In this document: one piece after another, positions 53,012 to 62,537 of the stretch
Position numbering within the stretch: position 1 is the stretch's first letter
Layout of the letters: each line of letters begins with the position of its first letter
Assembly: GCA_934096585.1 (NCBI GenBank)
Contig: CAKOMG010000001.1
Span: forward strand, 260,803-324,802
Reading direction: 5' to 3'
Origin: an uncultured Bacilli bacterium
GTDB lineage: Bacteria; Bacillota_I; Bacilli_A; ML615J-28; CAG-698
DNA length: 64,000 nt
Notes under the pieces: model-generated
The model's database searches: none
What the model saw: only the letters and a program-made list of their open reading frames with translations
Told to the model about the DNA's origin: nothing
Position numbers and translations under genes: made by a program

Positions 53012-53761
53012 CTATTCGTAATCAACTACATTAACCCAAGATAATAAGAATTCTCTTTCTTCTTCATTGCCTTTTACTGATTGACTAGCAGCAACAATTG
53101 GCAACCATCTTTGAACATCTTTTTTATTATGTTTTGTTTTATTACAATATAATTCTAAATATTTTTCAGCATAATTTTTATCATTTGCTAAATAGAATAA
53201 TAAATAAGTTCTAGCAATATCAGCACAAGGATTTCCTTGAGTAGCATGTGACCAGTCGATGATATAAGCTTTATGATCTTCGCCAATTATAATATTTGAT
53301 GGGTTAAAGTCACCATGACATAATCCATTTCCTTTTGGCATACTTTCAAGTCTTGTATGTAAATCATATTTTGTTGTTGGATTAATATCAGCTAATTTGA
53401 TCTTTCTATGCATTTTATCTTGTAATTTAGTAAGTAATGGACTAACATTTTTTTGAACCATAATTTGTAGTTCAACAAATTTATCTAGGTATTCATCCTT
53501 TTTATCAGGATTTTTTTCCATTAATTCAGCTAATGTGTCACCAGCAATATATTCAGTTACTATTGCCCATTTTCCGTCAATTAAAGTAACAGCCTTAATC
53601 TTAGGAATATTTATAGGTAATTCTTCAACACGCGCTTGATTTAAAGCTTCATTTAAAATATCTGCTTTTGAATAATCAGCATCAAACAATTTAACACAAT
53701 TATCTTTATCTTTATAAATAGTCTTTGCTTTTCTAACTGCAATAATTTTTTCTAAATTCAT
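53012..53761 (-). CDS. Aminoglycoside phosphotransferase (APH)/choline-kinase-like protein
   Basis: The 249-residue kinase-like protein has WAIVTEYIAGDTLAELM (hinge), LCHGDFNPSNIII (catalytic loop H-G-D-x-x-P-x-N) and AYIIDWSHATQGNPCADIARTY (metal-binding D-W). This fold phosphorylates small molecules such as choline, sugars or antibiotics. Its position between adhE (12 bases) and the hydrogenase gene (57 bases) argues against a resistance role and for a housekeeping one, but the substrate cannot be read. GAGGAAGTAAGGT precedes the ATG. Confidence 0.85.
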   Translation of the reverse strand: MNLEKIIAVRKAKTIYKDKDNCVKLFDADYSKADILNEALNQARVEELPINIPKIKAVTLIDGKWAIVTEYIAGDTLAELMEKNPDKKDEYLDKFVELQIMVQKNVSPLLTKLQDKMHRKIKLADINPTTKYDLHTRLESMPKGNGLCHGDFNPSNIIIGEDHKAYIIDWSHATQGNPCADIARTYLLFYLANDKNYAEKYLELYCNKTKHNKKDVQRWLPIVAASQSVKGNEEEREFLLSWVNVVDYE

Positions 53762-53773
53762 ACCTTACTTCCT

Positions 53774-56431
53774 CTATTTAGATTTTTTTGTTTTTAAGTT
53801 TTGTTGTGGGATTGCTTCTTCCACAAATGTTTTACCATAATAAGCATTCAAATACATTTGTTTGATTTCGCTCATTAATGGATATCTAGGGTTTGCACCT
53901 GTACATTGATCATCAAATGCTTGTTCAACCATAGCATCTAATCTATCTAAGAAGTCTTGTTCATTTGGAACATAGTCTTTAATTGTTGGCTTAATACCAA
54001 TCTTTTCTTTTAATTCATCAATAGCTTTAATTAAGTTATTAACTTTTTCTTCAGCTGTTTTGCCACCTAAATTTAAGTAATCTGCAACCTCCGCATATCT
54101 TTCCATTGTGTGTGGATGATCATATTGTGAGAATGTTCCCATCTTAGTTGGCACATTTGCGGAATTAAATCTAATCACTTCATCAATCATTAAGGCATTA
54201 GCAACACCATGAGGTAAATGATGGAATGCACCTAGCTTATGAGCCATTGAATGACATACACCAAGAAAAGCATTAGCAAACGCCATACCAGCCATTGTTG
54301 CGGCATTAGCCATTTTTTCACGAGCTTCAGGATCATTAGCACCATTATTATAAGCTCTTGGTAAGTATTCAAATATAATTTTTAGTGAACGTAATGCTAA
54401 ACCATCTGTATAATCTGTAGCCATAAGTGATGCATATGCTTCAAGGTTATGTGTTACAGCATCAATACCTGATGCAGATGTTAATCCTTTAGGTGCTGTC
54501 ATATGGAAGTCAGCATCAACAATTGCCATCTTTGGTAATAATTCATAATCCGCAAGTGGATATTTAACACCTGTTTTTTCATCTGTAATAACTGCGAATG
54601 GAGTAACTTCAGAACCTGTGCCCGCAGATGTTGGAATAGCAATGAAATATGCTTTATCGCCCATATGAGGGAATGTATAGATACGTTTGCGAATATCCAT
54701 AAAACGCATTGCCATATCTAAGAAATCAACTTCTGGATGTTCATATAATACCCACATGATTTTACCTGCATCCATTGCTGAACCACCACCTAATGCTATA
54801 ATACAATCAGGTTTAAATGATGTCATTTGCTCTGCACCACGTTTAGCGCATGCTAATGTTGGATCTGGTTCTACATCAAAGAATACAGAGTATTCCATAT
54901 CCATTTCTTTTAATTTTTCAATAATTGGATTAGCATTACCATTTGTATATAAGAATTTATCTGTAACAATGAATACACGTTTCTTGTGCATTACATCTTT
55001 TAATTCATTTAAGGCAACTGGTAAGCAGCCTTTCTTTAAATAAACTTTTTCAGGAGCTCTAAACCAAAGCATATTTTCCCTTCTTTCTGCGACTGTTTTT
55101 ATATTTAATAAATGTTTTACACTTACATTTTCTGATACACTATTTCCACCCCATGATCCGCAACCAAGTGTTAGTGATGGAGTTAATTTAAAGTTATATA
55201 AATCACCAATACCACCTTGTGATGATGGAGTATTCACAAGAATTCTACAAGTTTTCATTCTTTCTTGGAATTCATTTAAAACATCTTGTCTTGTAATTGT
55301 ATTTAAATAAATTGATGAAGTATGTCCATATCCACCATCCGCAATCAAGTGTTCAGCTTTTTGGAACGCATCTTCAATATCTTTTGCATGATACATTGCA
55401 AGAACTGGTGATAGTTTTTCATGAGCAAATTCTTCTGATAATTCAACTGATTCAACTTCACCGATTAAAATTTTAGTTCCTTCAGGAACAGTTACGCCAG
55501 CAAGACTAGCAATATGTGCAGCTTTTTGACCAACAATTTTAGCGTTTAAAGCACCATTTGTAATTATTGTTTTTCTTACTTTATCTAATTCTTCACCATT
55601 TAAGAAATAGCATCCTCTTTTTTCAAATTCTTCTTTTACTTGTTTATATACACCATCTAAAACAATTACTGATTGTTCAGATGCACAAATCATACCATTA
55701 TCAAAGGTTTTAGAATGAATAATTGAGTTAACAGCAAGTAAAATATTGGCACTATCATCAATGATTGCGGGAGTATTTCCTGCACCTACACCTACTGCCG
55801 GTTTACCAGATGAATAAGCAGCTTTAACCATACCAGGACCACCTGTTGCTAAAATAATATCTGCTTCTCTCATTACTGTGTTAGTAAGTTCAAGAGAAGG
55901 AACATCAATCCATCCAATGATTCCTTCTGGAGCACCAGCTTCAACAGCTGCTTCCAATACTACTTTTGCGGCTGCAATAGTTGAATGTTTTGCTCTTGGA
56001 TGTGGGCTAATAATAATACCATTTCTAGTTTTTAAAGCAAGTAATGTTTTAAAAATTGCAGTTGATGTTGGGTTTGTTGTTGGAATAACAGCAGCAATAA
56101 CACCAATTGGTTCAGCAATCTTCTTATAACCGTAAGCTTTATCTTCTTCAATTACGCCACATGTTTTTTCATAACGATATTTATTATAAATATATTCTGA
56201 AGCATAATGATTTTTAATTACTTTATCTTCCACAACACCCATACCTGTTTCTTCAACAGCCATTTTAGCTAGAGGTATACGTGCTTTATTAGCAGCTAAT
56301 GCAGCAGCAAGAAAAATTTTATCAACTTGTTCTTGTGTGAATGTTGAAAAAACCTTTTGTGCGTTTTTAACCTCTTCCAATTTTAAATTTAAAGTTTCCA
56401 AACTATCTACAATCATATAATTTTTTTCCAT
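53774..56431 (-). CDS. adhE: Bifunctional aldehyde-alcohol dehydrogenase AdhE
   Basis: Reduces acetyl-CoA to acetaldehyde and then ethanol, re-oxidising two NADH. Residues 1-440 are the CoA-dependent aldehyde dehydrogenase: PTTNPTSTAIFKTLLALKTRNGIIISPHP, ATGGPGMVKAAYSSGKPAVGVGAGN, and the catalytic Cys in NGMICASEQS. Residues about 450-870 are the iron alcohol dehydrogenase: DCIIALGGGSAMDAGKIMW, IPTSAGTGSEVTPFAVITD, and metal ligands in GVCHSMAHKLGAFHHLPHGVANALM. The 885-residue length is normal. AGGAGAAAATAAGAA precedes the ATG, 13 bases after rex. Confidence 0.97.
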   Translation of the reverse strand: MEKNYMIVDSLETLNLKLEEVKNAQKVFSTFTQEQVDKIFLAAALAANKARIPLAKMAVEETGMGVVEDKVIKNHYASEYIYNKYRYEKTCGVIEEDKAYGYKKIAEPIGVIAAVIPTTNPTSTAIFKTLLALKTRNGIIISPHPRAKHSTIAAAKVVLEAAVEAGAPEGIIGWIDVPSLELTNTVMREADIILATGGPGMVKAAYSSGKPAVGVGAGNTPAIIDDSANILLAVNSIIHSKTFDNGMICASEQSVIVLDGVYKQVKEEFEKRGCYFLNGEELDKVRKTIITNGALNAKIVGQKAAHIASLAGVTVPEGTKILIGEVESVELSEEFAHEKLSPVLAMYHAKDIEDAFQKAEHLIADGGYGHTSSIYLNTITRQDVLNEFQERMKTCRILVNTPSSQGGIGDLYNFKLTPSLTLGCGSWGGNSVSENVSVKHLLNIKTVAERRENMLWFRAPEKVYLKKGCLPVALNELKDVMHKKRVFIVTDKFLYTNGNANPIIEKLKEMDMEYSVFFDVEPDPTLACAKRGAEQMTSFKPDCIIALGGGSAMDAGKIMWVLYEHPEVDFLDMAMRFMDIRKRIYTFPHMGDKAYFIAIPTSAGTGSEVTPFAVITDEKTGVKYPLADYELLPKMAIVDADFHMTAPKGLTSASGIDAVTHNLEAYASLMATDYTDGLALRSLKIIFEYLPRAYNNGANDPEAREKMANAATMAGMAFANAFLGVCHSMAHKLGAFHHLPHGVANALMIDEVIRFNSANVPTKMGTFSQYDHPHTMERYAEVADYLNLGGKTAEEKVNNLIKAIDELKEKIGIKPTIKDYVPNEQDFLDRLDAMVEQAFDDQCTGANPRYPLMSEIKQMYLNAYYGKTFVEEAIPQQNLKTKKSK

Positions 56432-56444
56432 TTCTTATTTTCTC

Positions 56445-57071
56445 CTATTCATTATTAATTTCAATTGCTATTTTTGTAAGTAAAGACACAATATCTACAT
56501 TTCTTACACATACATTATTATTTACATTTAATACAATATTAGTAAAATTCAGTATTCCCTTAATATTACTTTCAATCATTAAATCACAAACTTCCTGAGC
56601 ATTTTGTGGAGGAACACATATAATACCAATGTCTATTATATGATGTTCACAAAACTCTTTGATATTATTAATATGTTCAATTGTAACACCATCTATTACT
56701 TTACCTATTTTATTCTTATCATTATCGAATATTCCCAGTAATTTAAACTTTGAATCCTCATATTTATAATAATTTGCTAGAGCCTCTCCAATTTTACCAG
56801 CTCCAATTATTATTATATTCGTATAATCTTTATTTCTTACCAAGGCTTCAAAATCTTTACGTAAATCTTGAACATAATAACCAATCTTAGGCTTTCCATT
56901 TCCAGATATAAGATTTAAATCTTTTCTTACCTGTACTTCTCCTAAACCTAAATCTTGCGCCATTATCGTTGATGAAGTCATATTAATGTTTTGTGATATT
57001 AAATTATCTAAATAATTGATGTATAATGGTATTCTTTCGATTACCGATTTAGGTATTTTTCTATTACACAT
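56445..57071 (-). CDS. rex: Redox-sensing transcriptional repressor Rex
   Basis: Rex represses fermentative genes until NADH rises. The 208-residue protein has an N-terminal winged helix (IPKSVIERIPLYINYLDNLI, TSSTIMAQDLGLGEVQVRKDL) and a Rossmann domain with IIIGAGKIGEALANYYKYED (normally GxGxxG), LLGIFDNDKNKIGKVIDG and the swapped C-terminal helix. Adjacent adhE is a classic Rex target. AGAAAGGTAAAAAAGTT precedes the ATG. Two inverted repeats lie upstream as candidate operators. Confidence 0.96.
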   Translation of the reverse strand: MCNRKIPKSVIERIPLYINYLDNLISQNINMTSSTIMAQDLGLGEVQVRKDLNLISGNGKPKIGYYVQDLRKDFEALVRNKDYTNIIIIGAGKIGEALANYYKYEDSKFKLLGIFDNDKNKIGKVIDGVTIEHINNIKEFCEHHIIDIGIICVPPQNAQEVCDLMIESNIKGILNFTNIVLNVNNNVCVRNVDIVSLLTKIAIEINNE

Positions 57072-57094
57072 AACTTTTTTACCTTTCTAATGTT

Positions 57095-57160
57095 ATTATA
57101 CTATATCTTTTTTGATATGTAAAATATCAAATTAGTATATCGATATATCAATATCGATAT
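57095..57160 (-). promoter_or_regulatory. rex operon promoter with candidate operators
   Basis: TTTACA (57123-57118), 17 bases and TATAAT (57100-57095) form the promoter. GATAT-GTAAA-ATATC (57114-57128) overlaps the -35. A larger repeat, ATATCGATAT-ATCA-ATATCGATAT (57137-57160), lies upstream of it. Neither is the textbook Rex box (TTGTTAA-N4-TTAACAA or TTGTGAA-N4-TTCACAA), so the regulator that binds is open. Confidence 0.6.
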
Positions 57161-57164
57161 GCTT

Positions 57165-58091
57165 TTACTTATTGAATCGGTTTGTTTCTTTACTTTCATT
57201 TACTTTAGCAATAAATAATTTATCTAGGTTATTTAATACATATGTAGATCGATATATCAATATATCATTGTATTCTTTTTCGTTGTCAATGCATTCTTTT
57301 TGAATTAAATTATATTTATTAAGTAGATATTCTGGAATAGGTGATACCCACATAAAGGTATCTTTATTTTTTTCTAAAAGATCAAATTGCGTAGCTCTTT
57401 CAAAAACATATATTGTTTTATTAGTTTCACTATTAATTTCTTCCTTTACCACTTCTGCCATTGGTAGAGATGGAACATAAGGGTCTGCATGAGTTATTTG
57501 AATTAATCCTTTTAAATCATTAAAGGTTATTTTTTCTTTTTTGGCTAAAACACTATCCTTACTAAATGTTAAAACATATTTAAAACTATTTAATAATTCA
57601 TATTTCAAATCTTTACGTTCAAAGAAAGATTTAAAATAAGTTTCATAAGTTTTAGAATAACGAATAATACCAAGTTTATATCCTTCATTTATAACTGTAT
57701 TTAAAACACGATAAGCATTAGTTTCACGATATAATAATTCAACATTATTTCTATTAACACTTTTACTGAACTTAACAAATGCTTCCGATATATAACTTGA
57801 GCGTGGTACAGAAATAGAAAAAACATCTTTTTTCTTTGTTTCTTTAAACATTTTTTCCATTTCATCTATTTGTGCTAAAACTCTTTTTCCATATGTTATA
57901 AATCTTCCACCTTCAGGTGTTAGTACCATACCTTTAGAGCCACGATCAAATATTGTTATGTTTAAGTCAGTTTCTAATTCTTTGATTGCTCTTGAGATGT
58001 TGGGTTGAGCAATATATAATTTTTCTGATGCTTTACTTATGGATCCTAAATCAGCAACCATAATTGCATATTTTAAGTGAACGATATTCAT
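57165..58091 (-). CDS. LysR family transcriptional regulator
   Basis: I start at ATG 58091 with AGAGGTG upstream (308 residues). The N-terminal winged helix is canonical: VHLKYAIMVADLGSISKASEKLYIAQPNISRAIKELETDL. The effector domain (about 95-300) is less conserved; VLTFSKDSVLAKKEKITFNDLKG is a typical linker strand. It lies upstream of rex on the same strand, with 93 bases between. The effector and targets are unknown. Confidence 0.92.
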   Translation of the reverse strand: MNIVHLKYAIMVADLGSISKASEKLYIAQPNISRAIKELETDLNITIFDRGSKGMVLTPEGGRFITYGKRVLAQIDEMEKMFKETKKKDVFSISVPRSSYISEAFVKFSKSVNRNNVELLYRETNAYRVLNTVINEGYKLGIIRYSKTYETYFKSFFERKDLKYELLNSFKYVLTFSKDSVLAKKEKITFNDLKGLIQITHADPYVPSLPMAEVVKEEINSETNKTIYVFERATQFDLLEKNKDTFMWVSPIPEYLLNKYNLIQKECIDNEKEYNDILIYRSTYVLNNLDKLFIAKVNESKETNRFNK

Positions 58092-58177
58092 AAAATACAC
58101 CTCTATTTATAAATAAATTATACACTAAAATTTGTAAATTAACAAGATAGAATTTTATTATTTTATGATAGTTTTAA

Positions 58178-58215
58178 AATTAAAAAAGAATTGATATTAG
58201 TTGATACCAATTCTT
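58178..58215 (-). terminator. Terminator after the gene at 58223-58729
   Basis: AAGAATTG (58186-58193) pairs with CAATTCTT (58208-58215) with further inner pairs, followed on minus by TTTTTTAATTT. Confidence 0.8.
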
Positions 58216-58222
58216 ATTTTGT

Positions 58223-58729
58223 TTATTTTATCATAGCATATCCTAAAGATGCTAAAGCACCTACACACGAGAATGCTCCACCTAAGATTGAACCAATTCC
58301 AAGACCATACTTCAAATCTGCAAATGTTGAAGTTGATGATCCTAAAATAGCAACTTCTGTTGTAACCTTTGTAATTTGAGGCATTAAGAAGAATAATACT
58401 GCTGCCCCCGCAAAACAAATAAATACAAATAATCCCGCAATTTGTCTGTTGCTAATAACAAAACCAAATACAACTGAACCAACAAGACTAAGGAATATTG
58501 CAATAACTGCTAAGATAGAAAAATCAATAGTAGCATTACCTAATGTTGTAGAACCAAACGATACATTACTTAATGTTTTTCCAAAAGCAACTTCCCAACC
58601 AGTGTATACTGTATCTCCATTAGTATACTTAACTGCAGGTAAAAAGGCCATAGCTACAACCACAATACTAATAAACACTAAAACAAATTTGCCATATTTT
58701 GCAATGGCTGATTTTTTTCTTTTTGCCAT
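58223..58729 (-). CDS. Four-helix membrane protein, unknown
   Basis: The 168-residue protein has four hydrophobic helices (about 12-32, 68-90, 95-118 and 140-165) and a small Gly/Thr-rich extracellular loop between the first two (YTNGDTVYTGWEVAFG). No family signature is recognised. AAGAAGGAGAAAAAAAT precedes the ATG and a terminator follows. It stands alone as a transcription unit. Confidence 0.7.
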   Translation of the reverse strand: MAKRKKSAIAKYGKFVLVFISIVVVAMAFLPAVKYTNGDTVYTGWEVAFGKTLSNVSFGSTTLGNATIDFSILAVIAIFLSLVGSVVFGFVISNRQIAGLFVFICFAGAAVLFFLMPQITKVTTEVAILGSSTSTFADLKYGLGIGSILGGAFSCVGALASLGYAMIK

Positions 58730-58809
58730 ATTTTTTTCTCCTTCTTTTTTCTATTATTTTATCATAAAATTTTTAAAAAATAAATACTCATTTTTAAAAA
58801 TTTGGTGCT

Positions 58810-59562
58810 TTACAAATATAAAAAAATGTATATACCAATCCATTGTATGACTGCTCCCAAAAATACAAATATATGCCATAAAAAATGGGATACTTTTTTA
58901 TCAATAGTAAATGGGATGATTCCTAAAGTGTAAGTAATTCCACCCGCAAGTATTATAAGAAAAAACACTAAATCATGTTTGATCATTCTAGGAATAAATA
59001 ATAATGCACTCCAATCCAAGATTAAATATAAAGGCATATGCAACCATTTTAATTTTCCCGGTCCAAATACTGCTATCATAGTTATACCAAGTACTATTAA
59101 AACCCACTGTATAATTAAAAATATCACTCCATACATTCCCCCGATATATAATAATAAAATTGGGGCGAACGTTGATCCAATAAGTAAATAAATAGAACAA
59201 TAATCAAACCTTCTAAATATATGCTTAACTTTACTACCATAAGGAAAAGAATGGTATAAACAACTCATAGTAAACATCATAAATAATCCCAAAAAATATA
59301 TAATGCTTGCTATATACATATAATCGTTATTTGCTTGAATAAGCATTAATACTAAGGCTACAATCGCAAATAGCGAACCAACACCATGACTAACTGCGTT
59401 TCCTATTTCTTCAATTGTATACCGATATGGCGCTTCTCTTTTCATATCAAATTTTACTACATTACTTACATCACTAATATATTTATTATCTACTTCTTCT
59501 AATTTTTTACTATATTCTTTTTTTAGACTTCGCTTTTGTTTTTTATATTCTTCTTTAGTCAT
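58810..59562 (-). CDS. Hemolysin III/PAQR family membrane protein
   Basis: The 250-residue protein has seven membrane helices in the hemolysin III arrangement. EEIGNAVSHGVGSLFAIVAL, MFTMSCLYHSFPYGSKVKHIFRRFDYCSIYLLIGSTFAPIL and HFLWHIFVFLGAVIQWIGIYIF carry the conserved Ser-His, Asp and His residues of the metal site. Family members affect membrane fluidity or lipid signalling. GGAGGACAT precedes the ATG; its promoter sits inside the terminator of the upstream gene. Confidence 0.92.
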   Translation of the reverse strand: MTKEEYKKQKRSLKKEYSKKLEEVDNKYISDVSNVVKFDMKREAPYRYTIEEIGNAVSHGVGSLFAIVALVLMLIQANNDYMYIASIIYFLGLFMMFTMSCLYHSFPYGSKVKHIFRRFDYCSIYLLIGSTFAPILLLYIGGMYGVIFLIIQWVLIVLGITMIAVFGPGKLKWLHMPLYLILDWSALLFIPRMIKHDLVFFLIILAGGITYTLGIIPFTIDKKVSHFLWHIFVFLGAVIQWIGIYIFLYL

Positions 59563-59573
59563 ATGTCCTCCAA

Positions 59574-59613
59574 AAAATCACTTTAACTATATTATAATAG
59601 TAAAAGTGATTTT
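59574..59613 (-). terminator. Terminator after the YhgE-like lipoprotein gene
   Basis: AAAATCACTTT (59574-59584) pairs with AAAGTGATTTT (59603-59613), followed on minus by T and then the ribosome-binding site of the next gene. Confidence 0.8.
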
Positions 59614-59619
59614 ATTCAA
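59591..59619 (-). promoter_or_regulatory. Promoter of the hemolysin III gene, nested in the terminator
   Basis: TTGAAT (59619-59614), 17 bases, TATAAT (59596-59591). The -10 box lies in the terminator loop and the predicted start is in its distal arm. Confidence 0.72.
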
Positions 59620-59628
59620 TCAACAATT

Positions 59629-61590
59629 TTATTTAGTTGTATAAATGTAAGTTGTTTTACCTGTCATTCCATTTGGAAGGTATGTGAACATTTGATAGTC
59701 TACTACTAAATTCATTGTATATTTTAATCTTAAAAATAACTCATTAGAATTATTATCGTAATTGTCAAAAATTTCTTTAATAACTTCATTATAAAAACTA
59801 TTTAATTTTTCATCTAGTTCTTTAGTTCCATTATTAATTTCTGTTGCACCACTTACTAATTCTTGAAGTTTAGCAACTAATTCTTGATCTTCTATTTGTG
59901 AAGCCATATAATCAATGGAACCTGTATAAGTATTTAAGCCTTCATAAAATTCTTTATAACTATTTAATTTTGTTACTGCTTCATTTACTTTATCTTTTAA
60001 ATCATTTAAAGCAAGATTTAAACATAGTGTTTGAATTTTTGTTTCTTTATTTTCATCAGCACTAGCTAATGCAAAAATTTTAGCATCTGTTAACATTACT
60101 TTTGATGTTTCAATATAGTTAACTGCTTCTCCACCATTTTGTAGTTTCAAGTAAGTACATATTTTCGCAATCAAACCAGCAGTTGTATTATCAAGGCCTT
60201 GCCTTGTTAAAGCTTTATATACTGTTTCATCAGGAGTAATACTTTCATTACTTTTAACAGCATTAACCATAGATGCATTTGTTAAGGTAGTGGTTGCAAT
60301 TTGTATTGCTTCTTCCATTGTTTTTCCATTTTGAATATTGTCAAATAGTAATACTTTAAATGTATCACGATATTCTGTTGGGACATCTTTTAATTTTAAA
60401 TCTAAAGTATTTGATGCAATATTTATTAATTCTTCTTTTTGAATATCTGTTGGAGTGGTTAACAAATTTTTTAATACTATCTCATAATTTTCAATTGTTA
60501 ATGCATCTAGTGTAATATTATTATTTAAAAATTCATTATGCACATTATCTAATAATTGTACAAAGACTTGTGTTGCTCCATCTCTTAAGGCTTGGCTATT
60601 TTTAGATAATTCTTCTATGCCTAAAGCCATCTCTTTGATTTTTAAACTTAATGTATTAATTCCTTCAAGTAATGCTTCAGTTCCAAGATATAACTTATTA
60701 GTTCCCTCTAATACTTTCATTAATTGATTCTTTAATTCTTCTATTTTTACATCTAATTCATTTTTAGAATCATTAATAGTATTAACATCAATGACATTTA
60801 ATATTGAATTTGAAACTAAACTAAATGTAGTATCAAGGTTAAAACTAGTTGTATCAAAACTAATTTCGGCACTACTTGGTAATTCTAAATTTTCAATATT
60901 TAAATCTTTACTTAAACCAGGAAAAGCATATGTTAGAATAAATGATTTATTTCCATCATTAATTACTTTAACATTAGTTCCTTCAATATTTCCAACTGTT
61001 TTATTATTAAAACACATTCCACTAATAACTAAATAAGGAACATAAATTGTTACTGGCTTATTATTAATTGTATAAACTTTACTTTGATTACATGTATAAT
61101 CAAATTTAATTGTTATGTGTCCTTTTTTATTTACTAAATCTTCATATTCTGTTTCAATTCCGTCTAAATAATATTTAATACTAACAGAAACTGGTAATTC
61201 TTGACTTGATTCACCAATATAATTAATATTCTTTTTATTAGCATTCCATATTAAACTATTTTGTGTATACGAACATTTCTCTGTACCATTAACATTTTTA
61301 ATATTGGTTAAGTTAGACATATCAATAATTTCATCATTTAATTGATTATTGATAATTAAATCACTTACATATACTTTTTGTTTTGTTCCATTTTTATTTA
61401 AAATTGCATATACTGTTTCTTGTTTTTCATTAGGTATATCTTTTTTAACGTTTACTACTTCTTCAACTTTATCATCTTTTGAAGGTTTATTATCTTCATT
61501 ATTATCATTATTATCTTTACATGCAACTAAAGACATAGCAAGTAAAACTAAAGTTAGTAAACTAAAAAATTTTTTCATTGTTCTTTTCAT
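59629..61590 (-). CDS. YhgE/Pip-like lipoprotein associated with an MMPL transporter
   Basis: The 653-residue protein has a lipoprotein signal (LVLLAMSLVA-C) and an acidic linker, then a beta-rich domain (VSVSIKYYLDGIETEYEDLVNKKGHITIKFDY) typical of the periplasm-side part of YhgE proteins. From about residue 270 a long coiled coil follows, including LNKLYLGTEALLEGINTLSLKIKEM. Unlike full YhgE it has no C-terminal membrane helices. It overlaps the end of a decayed MMPL gene (ATGA), and the pair resembles efflux or surface-lipid export units. AAGGAGGAAAATT precedes the ATG. Confidence 0.72.
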   Translation of the reverse strand: MKRTMKKFFSLLTLVLLAMSLVACKDNNDNNEDNKPSKDDKVEEVVNVKKDIPNEKQETVYAILNKNGTKQKVYVSDLIINNQLNDEIIDMSNLTNIKNVNGTEKCSYTQNSLIWNANKKNINYIGESSQELPVSVSIKYYLDGIETEYEDLVNKKGHITIKFDYTCNQSKVYTINNKPVTIYVPYLVISGMCFNNKTVGNIEGTNVKVINDGNKSFILTYAFPGLSKDLNIENLELPSSAEISFDTTSFNLDTTFSLVSNSILNVIDVNTINDSKNELDVKIEELKNQLMKVLEGTNKLYLGTEALLEGINTLSLKIKEMALGIEELSKNSQALRDGATQVFVQLLDNVHNEFLNNNITLDALTIENYEIVLKNLLTTPTDIQKEELINIASNTLDLKLKDVPTEYRDTFKVLLFDNIQNGKTMEEAIQIATTTLTNASMVNAVKSNESITPDETVYKALTRQGLDNTTAGLIAKICTYLKLQNGGEAVNYIETSKVMLTDAKIFALASADENKETKIQTLCLNLALNDLKDKVNEAVTKLNSYKEFYEGLNTYTGSIDYMASQIEDQELVAKLQELVSGATEINNGTKELDEKLNSFYNEVIKEIFDNYDNNSNELFLRLKYTMNLVVDYQMFTYLPNGMTGKTTYIYTTK

Positions 61591-62440
61591 AATTTTCCTC
61601 CTTGTATAATATTTTTAAAATCTAAACTTGTTTTACAAATTACTTTATCGAATAATATTAATAATCCAGGTAATACAATTAATACTGCTGTCATACTTAA
61701 TATTGCTCCACGAGCTAATAAGTTACACATTGTACTAATTACATTGATAGCTGAATAAATAGCAACACCAATTGTAGCACTAAACATACCAACAGCACTT
61801 GTAATAATTGGTCCAGTTGCATTTGTTAAGGCAGTTTTAACTGCTTCTTTTGCATTTTTGCCTGATGTTCTTTCTTTCTTGTAATTTGATGTTAATAAAA
61901 TTGCATAATCAACTGATGATCCTAATTGAATAGTACTTATACAAACAGAGATAATAAATGCCATATCTGTCTTTGTATAGTATGTAATTCCTAAATTTAA
62001 AACTATTGCAAATTCAATGATGCAGACTAAAACGATAGGTAATATAGAGAAATTTTGTTAATCAAATCCACTATTGGTGTAATTTGTCTAATTTTTCTAA
62101 AAGCCAATCTAATATCAGCTAATCCAGCTATTGTTTCTCTTGCATCTTTATCTTTAATCGCTTCATAATCCTCAATAAAGTCTTTAGAAACCAATAAATC
62201 AAAATATTTTGCTTGTAGTGCTTTATCCCATTTCATATCAGAATTTGAAGTAAATAATTCATTTAAATATCTTAATTGACATTCATTTTTATAGTTTAAT
62301 TGATCACCTATTAAACTTGTTGTTCCAATACTCCAACAATAACTTTTAAATCCAATATTATCGTCACAACTACTTTCTACTTTTTTTCGATTATTTGTAC
62401 TAAAATCATATCATAATTTTCTTGGAAAATTTATAAATTA
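61587..62440 (-). pseudogene. Decayed MMPL/RND family transporter
   Basis: Two frames encode pieces of one MMPL protein. The downstream piece (61587 to about 62030) includes LPIVLVCIIEFAIVLNLG, GSSVDYAILLTSNYKKE, NATGPIITSAVGMFSATIG and a final membrane helix, the typical C-terminal core (DYAILLTSN). The upstream piece (62027 to about 62390) reads SYCWSIGTTSLIGDQLN and DARETIAGLADIRLAFRKI, and shifts frame near 62045. A possible start (MLIYKFSKKIMI) near 62438 stops at once. In total about 270 residues remain of a ~700-1000-residue protein, so this is a pseudogene with a large deletion. Confidence 0.78.
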
Positions 62441-62472
62441 ACATAACTATATTTCTATCTACTTATCATTTT

Positions 62473-62512
62473 ATAAAAAAAAAGGTAAGCCTACTCATAG
62501 AGTAAACTTACC
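62473..62512 (-). terminator. Terminator after the gene at 62538-62930
   Basis: GGTAAG and CTTACC with inner TACT/AGTA pairs (62484-62512), followed on minus by ten T. Confidence 0.88.
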
Positions 62513-62537
62513 TAGTTTTGCTTGTGAAAGTAATTTG

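Noticed and set aside
53012..53761. Aminoglycoside resistance gene
   Set aside because: Only the general APH/choline-kinase fold is supported; its place in a redox operon argues against a resistance role.
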